This document shows, in pieces, positions 1 to 10,781 of a stretch of 64,000 nucleotides of DNA. Every line of letters begins with the position of its first letter. Position 1 is the stretch's first letter. The notes below the pieces were generated by a model. It did not search any database. It was not told the origin of the DNA and saw only the letters and a list, made by a program, of their open reading frames with translations. Source of the stretch: Eunapius fragilis (lineage: Eukaryota > Porifera > Demospongiae > Spongillida > Spongillidae); NCBI GenBank assembly GCA_963681505.1, contig OY811985.1, positions 3,702,271-3,766,270 on the forward strand. The letters are read 5' to 3'. A program made the position numbers and the translations under genes.

Positions 1-17
1 CACACACACACACACAC
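1..17. repeat. (CA)n microsatellite in MRCK intron
   Basis: A pure CA dinucleotide tract lies at the left edge of the window, just 3' of the MRCK exon 6 donor on the minus strand. It continues off the window. Confidence 0.9.
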
Positions 18-30
18 GTTGAAAACACAC

Positions 31-1894
31 CTGTGAACATAGCCCAGCTTGTGGATGGAGTCAATGGCCACCACCATCTCAGTGGCATAAAATTTAGCCA
101 TCTTCTCAGGTAGGCGGTCCTCATACTTGCTGAGCAAGGTCAGCACGTCCCCTCCCACATAGTAGTCCATCACAAAGTACTGGAGAAGAGGGAGCAGTGG
201 GTCATGCACCATCACCACATGAGCCAAGAGATTGACTCAACCTCTAGTACCACCAGATCCACACGTTCACCAGGTGTGGACATAATGGTAACCAGTAATC
301 ATATTTATTTATGTGGAGCGCCTATCATCCATCACAAGTTTGTTCAACTATCAAATATACAATTACAAGAACACATCATCAGTCAAGGACTAAAACGATA
401 TTTCCTAATGCCATTCAATTCACTTTCTCTTCGTACAGTACACAAAATAGATCTATAGATACCCTAGGTAATTGTATGTGCTTTATAGTAAGGAAAGAGC
501 TGCGCGTATTGTATTAGAGCACAATTCAATTGATCAACTGAACAAGAGCACTCATAACCCCCCAACTGAACATGAGCTCAAGCTCCATATCAATCCATGG
601 CTACATGGGAGTAACGTATATGTACAATAATTTAATTAATGCATTTAAATCATCATGTTCATGAATATTATTACTGGTTACCTGCTCACCCTCTAGTTAC
701 CATCCTTACCTACTAGATCACACCACTCTTGCCCACTAGATCACACACCCTCTTACACCCTTACCTACTAGATCACACACACACACCCTCTTACCACCCT
801 TACCCATAGATCACACACCCCCTCTTATCATCCTTACCCACTAGATCATCAACCCTCTTACCACCCTTACCCACTAGATCACACACTCACCCTCTAGTTA
901 CCGCCCTTACCCACTAGATCATCATTCTCACCCACTGCACTGTAGTTATGAAAACTTATACGAACTGTACAATCCCAATGAAACGGTGGACAACAAACAT
1001 GAACACACACCACAAAAACAGCAGCACAACAACAACACACCCTGGCATGGCCAGGTTTAGAATTGCAATCCTGGATTGTCCAAGCATGTGTGCAACCTTT
1101 AACTGCCCTTACAACAGCAAGCTGGTATTTCTATGGCGAGTGTCCTAATCTTCGATGTAAGCGTTTTGAGTCCCAAATAGAGGCCACAGTGTTTAATTGG
1201 GATTTTATGATACACCCTTTTCGTACTCTCAAACACCAGCCTATCCAAATGCCATATACATGTAAACATGAAATACATGATGTAAAGAATGCAACAAAAT
1301 ACCTGTACATGTCACACATACACACAACATTACATGCATATGCACAAATTTTTTTTTTAAAACACACCAGATTGGTTTTGTCTTGAAAGGCATAGTGCAA
1401 TGTGGTGATCCAATCTTGACTGCCAAACACAAGAACATCTCTCTCTTCACGAAAGCAGGCCGTCTGAGCAAGGGTAGGGAGGGATGGGGTGTAGGTAGGA
1501 AGGGATGGGAAGGAGATATGGAAGGATGAGAGGTACATGTATTACAAATCCACCTTCTCAACCCTTTCCCTTCAATTTCATATCCTCTCCTCCCCAAGCT
1601 ACCCTCTTTCCTACCACCTCACACTCATACTTTTGTTGGGGGGAGAAATGCACAGCGGCCCCTGTAAGAGGGCCCACTGACCACACCCACATCTCCAATC
1701 ACACCAGGGTGGTAGGGGAAGGAGTGGGAGTGGAGAGGAATTAATTAGGTAGGACAGCTTGGAGCAGTACCAGCATACATTCTTGTACACTGGTAGTGAT
1801 AGCATCGTGTAAGGTCAACATGATTACATTCCTCGACATACTAGGCACGCCAACATGCTCCACACACCTCCATGTTCTGAGTATAAGGGCCTAC

Positions 1895-1958
<64 letters not shown>

Positions 1959-3797
1959 TGTGCACCATGCACACATGCTTTTAGTGGACAGGGCTGTACA
2001 GGTACACACATATCCACATAAGAAGATGGCATGCCCACATAGTAGGATGGCATACACTACATGGACCCACATGCCCACATAGTAGGATGGCATACACTAC
2101 ATGGACCCACATGCCCACATAGTAGGATAGCATACACTACATGGACCCACATGCCCACATAGTAGGATGGCATACACTACATGGACCCACATGCCCACAT
2201 AGTAGGATGGCATACACTACATGGACCCACATGCCCACATAGGATGGCATACACCACATGGACCCACATGCCCACATAGTAGGATGGCATACACTACATG
2301 GACCCACATGCCCACATAGGATGGCATACACTACATGGACCCACATGTCCACATACATGTAGGATGGCATACACTACATGGATTCACATGCCCACATACA
2401 AAATGTAGGATGGTCATGGACCCACATGCCCACGTAGGATGGTATCTATTATCTGTGATAATGCAAGTAACACTGAAGTTACCTGCTGTCTTCTCAGCAT
2501 CTCCAGTTTGTTCAGTACCTTCAGTGCATAGACCCTCCCTGTGTCCTTCTGCTTCACAACCTGGGGGGGGGGGGGGGGGGGGAGTCTTCATTTAGAGAAC
2601 AAAACAATGACGAGAGAAACACAATCCAAACTAAAGAGAGATGGGCCAGCTATGATGGCAAGGCAAAGGGGACCGTCCCCATGCTAAGGAAATGGGGTGA
2701 GTTCCTAATGCTACTTAAGGAAGGTAGCGGGCAAGTTCCCATTCCAAAGTAAAGGGACTGGTCCTTAGGAAAACACATGTCCGAACCAGTTAGGTATAAC
2801 GGTTTGGAGGGGGGGGCGCCAGAAGGGAGAATCATTAGAAGTTGCTAAGTGGGCAGACAACAGAACACACACAGCATGAGCAAAAATGTACTGTGCTACA
2901 CACAGAAGATGTACACTCCCCCACCGACACATGCACACACCTTGGGTGTCTGCTGAATACATCAATGGTGAGCCTATGGCCTAAGGTATAATATTATTAC
3001 TGAACTTCAATGTACACTGTACAGTGTGTGTGTGCACACAATTAAAGTGCACCACCACAATAATCAATGTCACAATAGCCCACGCATGAACACACACCCC
3101 TACATGTACAAACAAGTCTCAAAGACACCCAGATGCAGTTAGTTCTGAGGCAGCGGAACAAAAAACCACATTCCTGAAATAGTCTGCATTTCCACCAGGC
3201 CCTGGCCTTCAAGACACAATGACCACACCCTGAACACCTCAAGATATGCGCATGGAACACAGTAGTGCATGGATGTCACACACGTGTATGTGTGCTGTGT
3301 GTAAGGTGCTTATGATATGGATGTCTGTGATGTGTGAGTGTGTGCGAAGCACATACACAAGTGCATTCATATATGTCGCAGCAGAACTACATATACAGTA
3401 TAGTTTGGGCACATACGCGTCTATGATGTAGATGTGTGTGGCAATATGGTGAGTGCGCATGTGTGACAAGTATGTGTGTGCATGTGAAGGAGAAGTGTGA
3501 AGGAGAAGTGTGTGTGTGTGCATGTGATCTAAAGAGTGGGGAACCCATGGGCCATCATGAGGCTACTACAACAGGTCCTCAGGTAAAAACACATCCAAAA
3601 AACAACACACAGTATTCCAACAGCTACATGGTTGTATTGGTAACATTTGTACCTTCACTTCACCAAATGCTCCACGTCCAATAATCTCCAAAGTATCAAA
3701 GTCTGTTATTGACAACCTCAGGCTGCGAATCTTCTCAACGACTGGCTTTGCTAAAGAGTTTGCATGCATGCAAACACGCACACACAACACACAACAC

Positions 3798-3840
<43 letters not shown>

Positions 3841-4442
3841 TCCACTGTTATTGAATGTACTTCAGTATGATAGTATTACAGCACTACAATTGATATACCA
3901 ACAATGCAAGTGATACATTCCTGTGTACACACCTTCACCAAGGTAACACCATGCCTACAGCACATATACGGTAGACAGTACAATAGGCGAAGAATGCCTC
4001 CTCCACCTACATATCCCAATTAAACATACTATTTGACTAATTTCAAAAACGCAACTTCTTTTTTTGTCCTAACTGGCAACGGTCATATAAGCCGCGTACA
4101 TACGCAGTGTATTTGCCATTGGAGATCAAGGAGTCACTCAGCTGAGCCCACATCTAACCGTACCTGTCTCTATGAAGTCGGCCACCGTCTTCTCCCGCTT
4201 GAATGATGACGAACAGCACTCATCGTAAAGCACTGTCAGCGCATCTAAGAGCGTCTCCACACTAAAGCTATCTCCGCGGTCTTCTGGCGTACGATTCTGA
4301 AAGGCGCCAAGCACAAGCATACCATACACAGAATCACATGCGCACACAATATTATTACCAATGACGATGGTGGGGCGGACGTTCTTACCTGAAACAGTCT
4401 GTCCAATGTGGACAAACGCGTTTGGAGGCTTTGAGATGCCAT
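31..4442 (-). CDS. MRCK: MRCK / CDC42-binding protein kinase, 5' six coding exons (partial gene)
   Basis: This is the N-terminal part of a myotonic-dystrophy-kinase-related CDC42-binding Ser/Thr kinase (AGC/DMPK family), which in animals acts downstream of CDC42 on actomyosin. Coding exons on the minus strand are 4389-4442, 4164-4296, 3653-3750, 2483-2560, 1368-1463 and 31-179. All junctions are GT-AG and the frame is continuous. Exon 1 starts at ATG 4442 ([10 protein letters not shown]). Exon 2 holds the MRCK N-terminal signature ([16 protein letters not shown]). Exon 3 has the glycine loop (IGRGAFGEV). Exon 4 has the ATP-binding lysine (VYALKVLNK). Exon 5 has the alphaC region (CFREERDVL and [11 protein letters not shown]). 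Exon 6 reads [16 protein letters not shown] and ends inside the HRD loop after VHR. About 202 residues are present; the rest of the kinase, coiled coil, C1, PH, CNH and CRIB regions would lie left of the window. ROCK or DMPK are less likely because the N-terminus fits MRCK better. The paralogue cannot be assigned. Confidence 0.93.
690..925. repeat. Imperfect minisatellite in MRCK intron 5
   Basis: A repeated motif built around ACCCTTACCCACTAGATCAC occurs about seven times with variable spacing of 25-35 bp. It is intronic and non-coding. The rest of 180-1367 shows no further exon. Confidence 0.7.
1894..1957. repeat. (GT)n microsatellite
   Basis: A long uninterrupted GT tract sits in MRCK intron 4. 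Apparent reading frames through it encode only alternating Cys-Val or His-Thr and are artefacts. Confidence 0.95.
2020..2440. repeat. 40-bp VNTR in MRCK intron 4
   Basis: Around ten tandem copies of a 40-bp unit containing CCACATAGTAGGATGGCATA are present. The left copies are nearly identical, and the right-hand copies are shorter and degenerate. The array ends about 45 bp from the splice donor of the kinase lysine exon (2483-2560). Confidence 0.92.
2561..2581. repeat. Poly-G run at the MRCK exon 4 acceptor
   Basis: A run of about 19 G on the plus strand directly abuts the AG acceptor of the lysine exon. On the transcribed strand the polypyrimidine tract is therefore almost pure C. Length polymorphism or sequencing error is likely here. 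Confidence 0.75.
3797..3838. repeat. (CA)n microsatellite in MRCK intron 2
   Basis: CA repeat about 45 bp upstream (on the minus strand) of the glycine-loop exon 3653-3750. Confidence 0.9.
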
Positions 4443-4680
4443 CGTAAATATATAAACTTCCCGTGTGTTATAACATTCAGAAACGAAAATGCCTAACGGG
4501 TGGTGGAAAAGCTAGATCGACATCATCCGTCTATCAAGGCGCTACGCCCTCACTACTTGGAATTTACGGTAAAAAGGGTTAATGTACTTGTGGGAGGAGC
4601 TACTTGCCAAATTACAAATTAGTAATGCGAAACATCTCACGTGATCATTCATGTTCCATAGAATTTCTACGTGCACGCTA

Positions 4681-5100
4681 TGGGGCCGTTCATAAATTAC
4701 GTCACGCTATTTTTGACCATTATGGACACCCCCCCCCCCCCCCCCCCCGCCCTCGTCACACATTTTTCCATACTGATGTATGCTTAATGTATACATTACA
4801 TCGTCACACTGGCTGATACCCCCACCCAATCTAACGTAGTGTCTTACGGACTACTAGAAAACATATAGAAGGCTCTCCGGTAGCTTACCGTAGGCTATTC
4901 AGCGCACAGTCCCACAAAGGCCGATAGCAGCGTACGACAAGTTTAAAAAAATAGATAGAAGGTTAATAAACGTTAGGCACTGTATAGGCTACATTTTTCA
5001 CCGTCAAACACGACCAAATTGTACGGATACTTAGGGTCAAACTCTCTTAAGTATGTCCGCCCAATTGGGGCCGTTCATAAATTACGTCACGCAGAAGGGG
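4681..5100. repeat. Pair of direct GGGGCCGTTCATAAATTACG sequences
   Basis: The motif GGGGCCGTTCATAAATTACG followed by TCACGC occurs at about 4681 and again at about 5069 in the same orientation; the first is followed by a poly-C run at 4731-4748. It looks like the terminus of a DNA transposon or MITE, with the two copies as adjacent fragments. No matching inverted end was found. Confidence 0.45.
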
Positions 5101-5179
5101 AGGGGGGGCATCGATAGCGTGAAACTCGGGGTGTGCACTGCGGGTAGTACTGTGTATAAGATGAATCTTGTGGGACTGG

Positions 5180-5292
5180 ATCTGTCACTGGAAATTTGGT
5201 CCGCGATAACTTTGGTCCCGGACCAAAATTATCGCTGAAAATTTTGGTCCGGGCGGACCAATTTTATCGATAATTTTGGTCCGTTTGAAAAA
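5180..5292. repeat. Cluster of TTTTGGTCCG / CGGACC palindromes
   Basis: Alternating direct and inverted copies of TTTGGTCC and GGACCAAA around CGGACC cores form a small secondary-structure-prone block. It is probably an end of a hairpin MITE. No gene is visible. Confidence 0.5.
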
Positions 5293-5463
5293 AATTGTCC
5301 GGGTCTTATTTTTCAGTGTGTGCAACAGTTTGTTGTTTATTATGAATATAACGAGTAATTGCACGATAAGATACACAAAATGAAACTATTCACAGCCGCA
5401 ACACCAATGTAGACTATTGTTCAATACTTTTCTTGGTGCTCGTACACAATCTACATGGTACCA

Positions 5464-5743
5464 CAGGCGGCCCCATCGGTTACCGAAGGGAGGGGCTAAC
5501 CCCATGAAGGGCGCCAAAGGGGGAGGGGCATCATCGATCTTAGTCACTTGTTAATTGCTATTTGTACGCTCAGATGAGTGTTAGTAGCTATTTTGCTTTA
5601 GAAACACATAGCTGCATGCAGTAATCTTATCAGTATCAACGCTGCAGTAAAATTTAATTACAGGGGTTGGGGAGGCGCTATAACCAGGGAGGGAGGGAGG
5701 GGGCCATGGCCCCCTGGCCACCCCCCCCCCCGGGCCGCCTATG
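5464..5743. mobile_element. 280-bp MITE with CAGGCGGCCC ends
   Basis: The ends CAGGCGGCCCC and GGGCCGCCTATG are inverted copies of each other and are flanked by direct GGTACCA (5457-5463 and 5744-5750). The interior is G/C-run rich and non-coding. TIR type and 7-8-bp duplication suggest a non-autonomous hAT element. Confidence 0.6.
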
Positions 5744-5750
5744 GGTACCA

Positions 5751-6880
5751 TTCATTGCATACTACATATTGTGTCATTTGCCGACCATTGCTTGGCATTC
5801 TGCAAGCGCAATAGAATTCCCTGTGTGACACCATATAGATAATGGTGACACCTGTGGTGAGACTGCGCATCTTTGAAGGAGACTGCATCAACTGTAACGC
5901 ATGAAATGCTTTCAGTAAATGCTTCCTCATGTCTTTTTGGGTGTATTTTACAACTGATGGGTCTCCACCAAAGTATAGATATTAGAGCAGAGGGATTGGA
6001 AACGGACTCAATTAACACTGCTTCACGCGATGCTCCTCGTACTCAGATCACTTATCATATTTGAAATGAAGGCAAGAGCTTCTTTTGTGGAACCGTGGAC
6101 AACTTGCACAATGTAAAACAATTTCTTAAGTACAGGAGTTGAAAGGAAACAGGGAGTATAAAGGAAAAGTAAGGGGAAGGTATGATGGAAGAAAACTGAA
6201 GAATTACTTCAAGTCCTTAACATTTACTCTGTTCTCCTTCGCAGCTGATTCCCAGTCTACTGCCTTTGTAATCTCCATGCTATCCTCAGAGATGCCATTC
6301 TCACCTCATTTGAACATATGCCTGACAAGTGAACAGTTTAGTAAATTAAACCTACTACCCACATTCAAAATATAAGCACTTTACTGCTTCCCTGCCTGCA
6401 CACATGCACACACACACATACACACATATACACATACACACACACAACACAGACAAAAAACACAGATATATACACATACAGATGCAATACGCATGATACA
6501 ATTATAGACTTTGTATATTCTTATGAAATTAAAGGAATGGACCAACAAAGTCAATCAACACTCCATGCAGCCATGAAATGGTCACCAAGCTATAGCCACT
6601 GTTAGGGGACAGGCTTCAGTATCAAGTGGGGGACAATACCAAAAACCAAAAGCTATAATGGTGTCAATGGTGCAAAACTGAATAAATCTCTTATGGGTCT
6701 GCAAGGCTTAATTCCTCTAGCTTGGTGAGGAACCCAAACCAGCCCCCCCTTTCCCTAACATTGCATTACATTATATAATATTATTAATTTCTATGTTGGG
6801 ACCAGTCTTATCTGTTGGAAGACAATACCGGGCATAGTGTCTAGCAAAGGATCAGTTTTGGGGTAGGGAAGGAGAGGAGG
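5751..6880. other. No gene recognised
   Basis: About 1.1 kb of moderately AT-rich sequence with a short CA-rich stretch (6400-6480). Short open frames have no recognisable motif or splice-supported continuation. Confidence 0.5.
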
Positions 6881-6884
6881 GCAC

Positions 6885-7141
6885 CTACACACACACCTCC
6901 ACACACCCACACACACGCACACACACGCACACACACACCACGCACACACGCACACACACACGCACACACACACACGCACGCACGCACACACACACACACT
7001 GACACACACACGCACACACACTCACACACACATGCACACAGTCACACACACGCACGCACACACCCACACACACACACAAACACACACACACACACGCACA
7101 CACCCACACACACACAAACACACACACACACACGCACACAC

Positions 7142-7211
<70 letters not shown>
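6885..7211. repeat. CA/CG-rich microsatellite, about 330 bp
   Basis: A compound (CA)n tract with interspersed CG steps on the left half and pure CA on the right half. All long open frames across it are low-complexity artefacts. Confidence 0.95.
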
Positions 7212-7214
<3 letters not shown>

Positions 7215-7399
7215 TATATGCACACACCCTTCCTGCCTGGACCAGAGATAGTATTATCTCTGCCTGGACCCTGGAATATACAAAAGAAACCTGTACGAAG
7301 GGTATTAAATATAGGGCTTTTTATTGAACGTGATGATTTACCACTGTATCGATAGCTCCAGCTACATACATGAATCCGATCGGTCGCTCTACCCTCGAT

Positions 7400-7517
7400 T
7401 GGTCTCGTCCCCAGACCCATGTAATCCATCCACTGCTATCCGGATTACATCGCCGCTACTCGCGTAGCGGTGATGTAATCCATCCGCTGCAGCGTAATAT
7501 GGTCTGGGGACGAGATT
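7400..7517. mobile_element. 118-bp foldback MITE of the TAGTCT family
   Basis: The ends read TGGTCTCGTCCCCAGACC and GGTCTGGGGACGAGATT, flanked by a perfect 9-bp direct repeat ACCCTCGAT (7391-7399 and 7518-7526). The interior contains inverted GATTACATC / GATGTAATC segments. Termini match the ends of the larger elements at 7608, 24756 and 41236. Confidence 0.8.
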
Positions 7518-7748
7518 ACCCTCGATAGCGTAGACTGCTCGTTCGACGAAGGTGATTTTTTACGTGGGCACATACTATGGAACAGAACACAACAACTGAT
7601 TCTGAGATAGTCTCGTTCCCAGACCACACTCGCAGCTGCACATCACCGAGAAGTGAACTGCCTAACAGTTGTGACGTCATTGGGTGTAAAGTGTCGCGGC
7701 AACACTCATTAACGGTGTCATATAGGTCAATAAGTTTGTAGCCACAAA

Positions 7749-7817
7749 ATGAATAGATGCAAGTTGTGCGATGGTCCTGTATTAGAAAGCAGGAATAGGA
7801 GAGCAGAGCGGTTTTAA
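7749..7817 (+). CDS. CxxC mini-ORF at the left end of the 7608 element
   Basis: A 22-residue frame begins MNRCKLCDGP and ends ...RRAERF before TAA. It has a Cys-x2-Cys pair followed nine residues later by Arg-Arg. The start lies 141 bp inside the left terminus. A longer counterpart with the same CxxC...RR pattern starts 158 bp inside the left end of the 17129 element. I read both as 5' remnants of one transposon gene. Function is unknown; a zinc-knuckle or ribbon is possible. Confidence 0.4.
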   Translation: MNRCKLCDGPVLESRNRRAERF

Positions 7818-8002
7818 TGGGTTTAGCGATCGAGACAACTAAAACAAGCAATCTGGGAGAGAGTATGAATATTTGTGTACAAGGTGCATCAACTGCAAGA
7901 AAAATTGGAGAGCATTAGAAAAGACCTGCAATCAAAGATCTCCCTCCGCTTGCGCATTAAATGGAATCGTCTGCGCATTAAATGGAATAGCCCAATACTT
8001 AC

Positions 8003-8211
8003 ATTAAGGGTGAAACAACCACCACGATACTACCAACGCGTTTGTAGACTGAGTAATCGAACGCATAGGGTAGCACAGAGAAGCATAACGACTTTCCAGT
8101 CCCCGTCGGCAAACTAATAAAAACATCACGTCCTTCCATCATGAAGCTTTTAATAGCTGTGATCTGGTCAGGACGAATCGTCGCATAGCCCAGCTGTTGG
8201 GACGCCTGCAT
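8003..8211 (-). pseudogene. RecQ-like helicase first exon (fragment)
   Basis: The exon starts at ATG 8211 and ends at a GTAAGT donor (8002-7997). The protein shows the RecQ N-terminal order: QLGYATIRPDQ resembles the Q-motif region, then motif I/Walker A in ISLPTGTGKSLCFSVLP, then motif Ia beginning VVVVSPLM, where the exon stops. RecQ proteins are SF2 ATP-dependent 3'-5' DNA helicases. Motifs II-VI are absent from the element, so this copy cannot be functional. It starts 224 bp inside the right terminus and points inward. I infer a transposon-borne helicase rather than a cellular RecQ gene because a second such fragment lies in the same position in the 17129 element. Confidence 0.75.
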
Positions 8212-8469
8212 TATTGCACTAGGTTCGAAACAGCCATCGTACTATTACTGAGCAATAAACTATTACTAATAGTCTATATTGGGATGCAATTATCGTGACG
8301 TCACGGAGCACCTGCATTATGAAAAATCGCGCGTACGTAGAACCAATTATGGTCTCCAGTTCTCCAGACCCATTGCTCGCGTAGCGGTGAGGTAATCCAT
8401 CCGCAGCTGCGAGTGTGGGTCTGGGTACGAGACTAATTCTGAGTGTAGCAGAAGGGAATTGGATATCGA

Positions 8470-8623
8470 CATAGGCGTAGGAACAGCCTTAATAGGGGGG
8501 GCCCAAAGTCATATTATTCATTGAATTTCACCGTACATGGTATCACCTATCACCATGTATGGTGAAAATCGATGAATAATATGACTTTGGGCCCCCCCTA
8601 TTAAGGCTGTTCCTACGCCTATG
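8470..8623. mobile_element. 154-bp hairpin MITE with 5-bp TSD (hAT-like)
   Basis: A near-perfect hairpin with ends CATAGGCGTAGGAACAGCC and its inverse, flanked by direct ATCGA (8465-8469 and 8624-8628). Termini match the larger hAT-like elements at 14597 and 23707, which also make 5-bp duplications. It has no coding capacity. Confidence 0.85.
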
Positions 8624-8628
8624 ATCGA

Positions 8629-9255
8629 ACCAGAAGGCACGGTCATTTTAGTGTTTTATTCCAATCTTCAAACTGTTTACATTAAGAGAACATAAAAGTT
8701 CGTGTTTTACGTCGTCCCCAGGCCCATTCTTCTCCGTCGTCGTCTTCTCGGGTAAGTATAACTCCGATAGGAATGGTTTTAAAGAGCGCCAATTATACCA
8801 ATCGCTTTAGAATCTCCTGGAAGGACATCTTCAAGTATCAGATATATGAATAAAACATAAAACTGACATACGTAGTCATTACGTAGTGCGGAGAGTTAAA
8901 TGAAAGCGCTCCCATGGCAACATCGTGAAATCATTAAAAAAAACGCGACCAGCGTATAACTCGCGTAGTAAGAAACGGATAGTTTAGCTCTTTGTTCCTA
9001 TCGATCCAGAAGGCAAAGGCGGTCATTTTAATGCTTTGTTCCAGTCTTCAAACTGTTTGCTTTAAGAGAACAAAAAAGCTCGTTTTTTCCTCGTCCCCAG
9101 GCCAATTCTTCTCCGTCGTCGTCGTCGTCGTCGTCGTCGTGTAATTTTCTTCTCGGGTGAGTATAACTCCGGATAGGAATGGTTTTAAAGAGCGCCAATT
9201 ATACCAATCGCTTTAGAATCTCCTGGAAAGACATCTTCAGGTATCAGATATAAAA
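8629..9255. repeat. Two direct copies of a 230-250-bp dispersed repeat
   Basis: Copies at about 8629-8850 and 9000-9255 share CCAGAAGGCA, GTCTTCAAACTGTTT, a TCGTCCCCAGGCC segment, then TATAACTCCG...TAGGAATGG and TTTAGAATCTCCTGGAA. A third copy lies at 27370-27605 in the same orientation. The TCGTCCCCAGGCC core resembles the TAGTCT-family terminus. A GTC-repeat expansion sits at 9114-9140. There is no coding potential. Confidence 0.75.
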
Positions 9256-9354
9256 AGGAGAGCTAAACAACGAAACGACGAGTTAGAATTCTCCAGCGTT
9301 CTTGACAGTGATCCCAAACAAAAGTGGGCGTCTGCTCGTGACGGTAATTGAAGC

Positions 9355-9437
9355 GGGGGGTGGGGGTGGGGGTAGGGGGTGGGGGTGGGGTGGGGGTTGG
9401 AGGGTGGGGGTGGGGGTGGGGGGATGGGAGTGGGGGG
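9355..9437. repeat. GGGGGT-rich tract, G-quadruplex candidate
   Basis: Alternating runs of four to six G separated by single T or A on the plus strand. It offers many potential four-run quadruplex combinations. Confidence 0.8.
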
Positions 9438-9478
9438 TGGGCACTTGCCATATTAATAATCGATAAAAAAAATAGAGG

Positions 9479-9761
9479 AAACAAGTAAAGAAAAACATTC
9501 TCTAACGAGAAAGTTGGTGGGATATAGGAATTGGAGGCAATGGTGGTGTAAAAAGGAAGGGAACAAGGTTTTGAGAAAAGGGTAATGAGACAAAAATCCT
9601 ATATTTAGCACGTGTAAATGTAACAGAACCAAAAGAAGTGCAAACATAGTCTCATTACCCTTTTCTCAAAACCTTGTTCCCTTCCTTTTTACACCACCAT
9701 TGCCTCCAATTCCTATATCCCACCAACTTTCTCGTTAGAGAATGTTTTTCTTTACTTGTTT
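9479..9761. mobile_element. 283-bp foldback element (AAACAAGTAAAG ends)
   Basis: Arms of about 130 bp are almost perfectly complementary, from AAACAAGTAAAGAAAAACAT to the inverse ending CTTTACTTGTTT. They enclose a short loop with ACATTTACA-type sequence. No target duplication was identified. Related copies are at 10010-10190, 12686-12882, 18916-19207 and 27606-27812. Confidence 0.8.
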
Positions 9762-10009
9762 CATTTGATTGCCACTTTTGGCTAGCGAAGTAGTTTTTTG
9801 TCAATATGCTTTCACGTCGAAAAATGAGGAGAGCTATACGACAAATACCTCCAAAATCGAGACGGTTGAAGAGTTAGGGTCCTCCCGCTTCGGTACAATG
9901 CTGACCCTTCAAAAGCGGGTGTCTGCTCGTGACGGTAATTGAAGTGGGGGGAGAGACTGCATGCATAAGTGCAATTAAAGAGGCTACGTCATAACTATAA
10001 CTTGTGAGC

Positions 10010-10190
10010 ACTTGCCTAACGAGAAAGTTGGTGGGATATAGGAATTGGAGGCAAAAGTGGTGTAAAAAGGAAGGGAACAAGGTTTTGGGAAAAGAAAAAT
10101 GAGACAAAAATCCTATATTTAGCACTTCTGATCTTTTGGTTCTGTTACATTTACACGTGCTAATTTTTGTCTCATTTTTCCCCCCCAAAA
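10010..10190. mobile_element. Truncated foldback element
   Basis: Contains AACGAGAAAGTTGGTGGGAT through the loop and part of the returning arm, then stops abruptly in a C run. It lies immediately outside the left arm of the large inverted duplication. Confidence 0.65.
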
Positions 10191-10781
10191 TCTTGTTATA
10201 ATAAATTACAATTCATGACTATATTTCATGCAATTATGGAGACACCTTTTAGTGCAATTGTAATTATTAAATCTAGTTCTGAAGGCTCAAAAAGTAGTGC
10301 TGAAGTTTGATAACTGGAGTTATCAAATCTTGATCAATCTATGATTAAGCATACCAGTGAAATTTGTCATCCTATCACCAAAAAATGCAGCTTAACTGAT
10401 GATGCATCCCACGATAAGGATCATGTATATGACTTCAGAATGAAAACCACTGAATTCGTAGGTAATCACATGCTGGGTGAAATCAAGCATCGCTGTGCAG
10501 ACTCGTACAGTATAGTAGCCATGCACATATATTTGAGGAGACGAGCACATCAATGTATTTTGCAGCATATATAAAAGCATCTACACATGCATATATCGCG
10601 GAACAAGTAAGTATATTAATCATAAAATCTATATTCCCTGTTCAGGTTTCAGAAAAGAACCACAGTCAGCAACTGTGTATAGAGAAGAAGCATCAGTACA
10701 TGCACTATTGTATTACACACATACTTGAATTCAAGAAAAGGGTATTGTGAATTGAACATCATGAATATTCATTACCTGTAC

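Larger units (their letters stand above)
7608..8435. mobile_element. TAGTCT-family element carrying RecQ-like exon
   Basis: Left end TAGTCTCGTTCCCAGACC and right end GGTCTGGGTACGAGACTA are inverted copies. Flanks are ATTCTGAGA (7599-7607) and ATTCTGAGT (8436-8444), a 9-bp duplication with one mismatch. Inside are a CxxC mini-ORF on the plus strand near the left end (7749-7817) and a RecQ-like first exon on the minus strand near the right end (8003-8211). At 828 bp it is an internally deleted, non-autonomous copy. The superfamily is unassigned; 9-bp duplications fit Mutator-like or helicase-bearing Academ-type transposons. Confidence 0.8.

Noticed and set aside
1131-1538. A separate 135-residue minus-strand gene
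   Set aside because: Only the part between 1368 and 1463 is protein-like, and it is an MRCK exon flanked by AG and GT; the rest is intron.
6885-7429. Cys/Val- or His/Thr-rich ORFs
   Set aside because: Pure translation of CA/GT microsatellite sequence on either strand.
7999-8211. A functional cellular RecQ gene
   Set aside because: Only the first exon is present, bounded by transposon termini 224 bp away; no exons with motifs II-VI in the window.
9263-9498. Pro-rich ORFs on the minus strand
   Set aside because: Translation of the GGGGGT tract in two frames.
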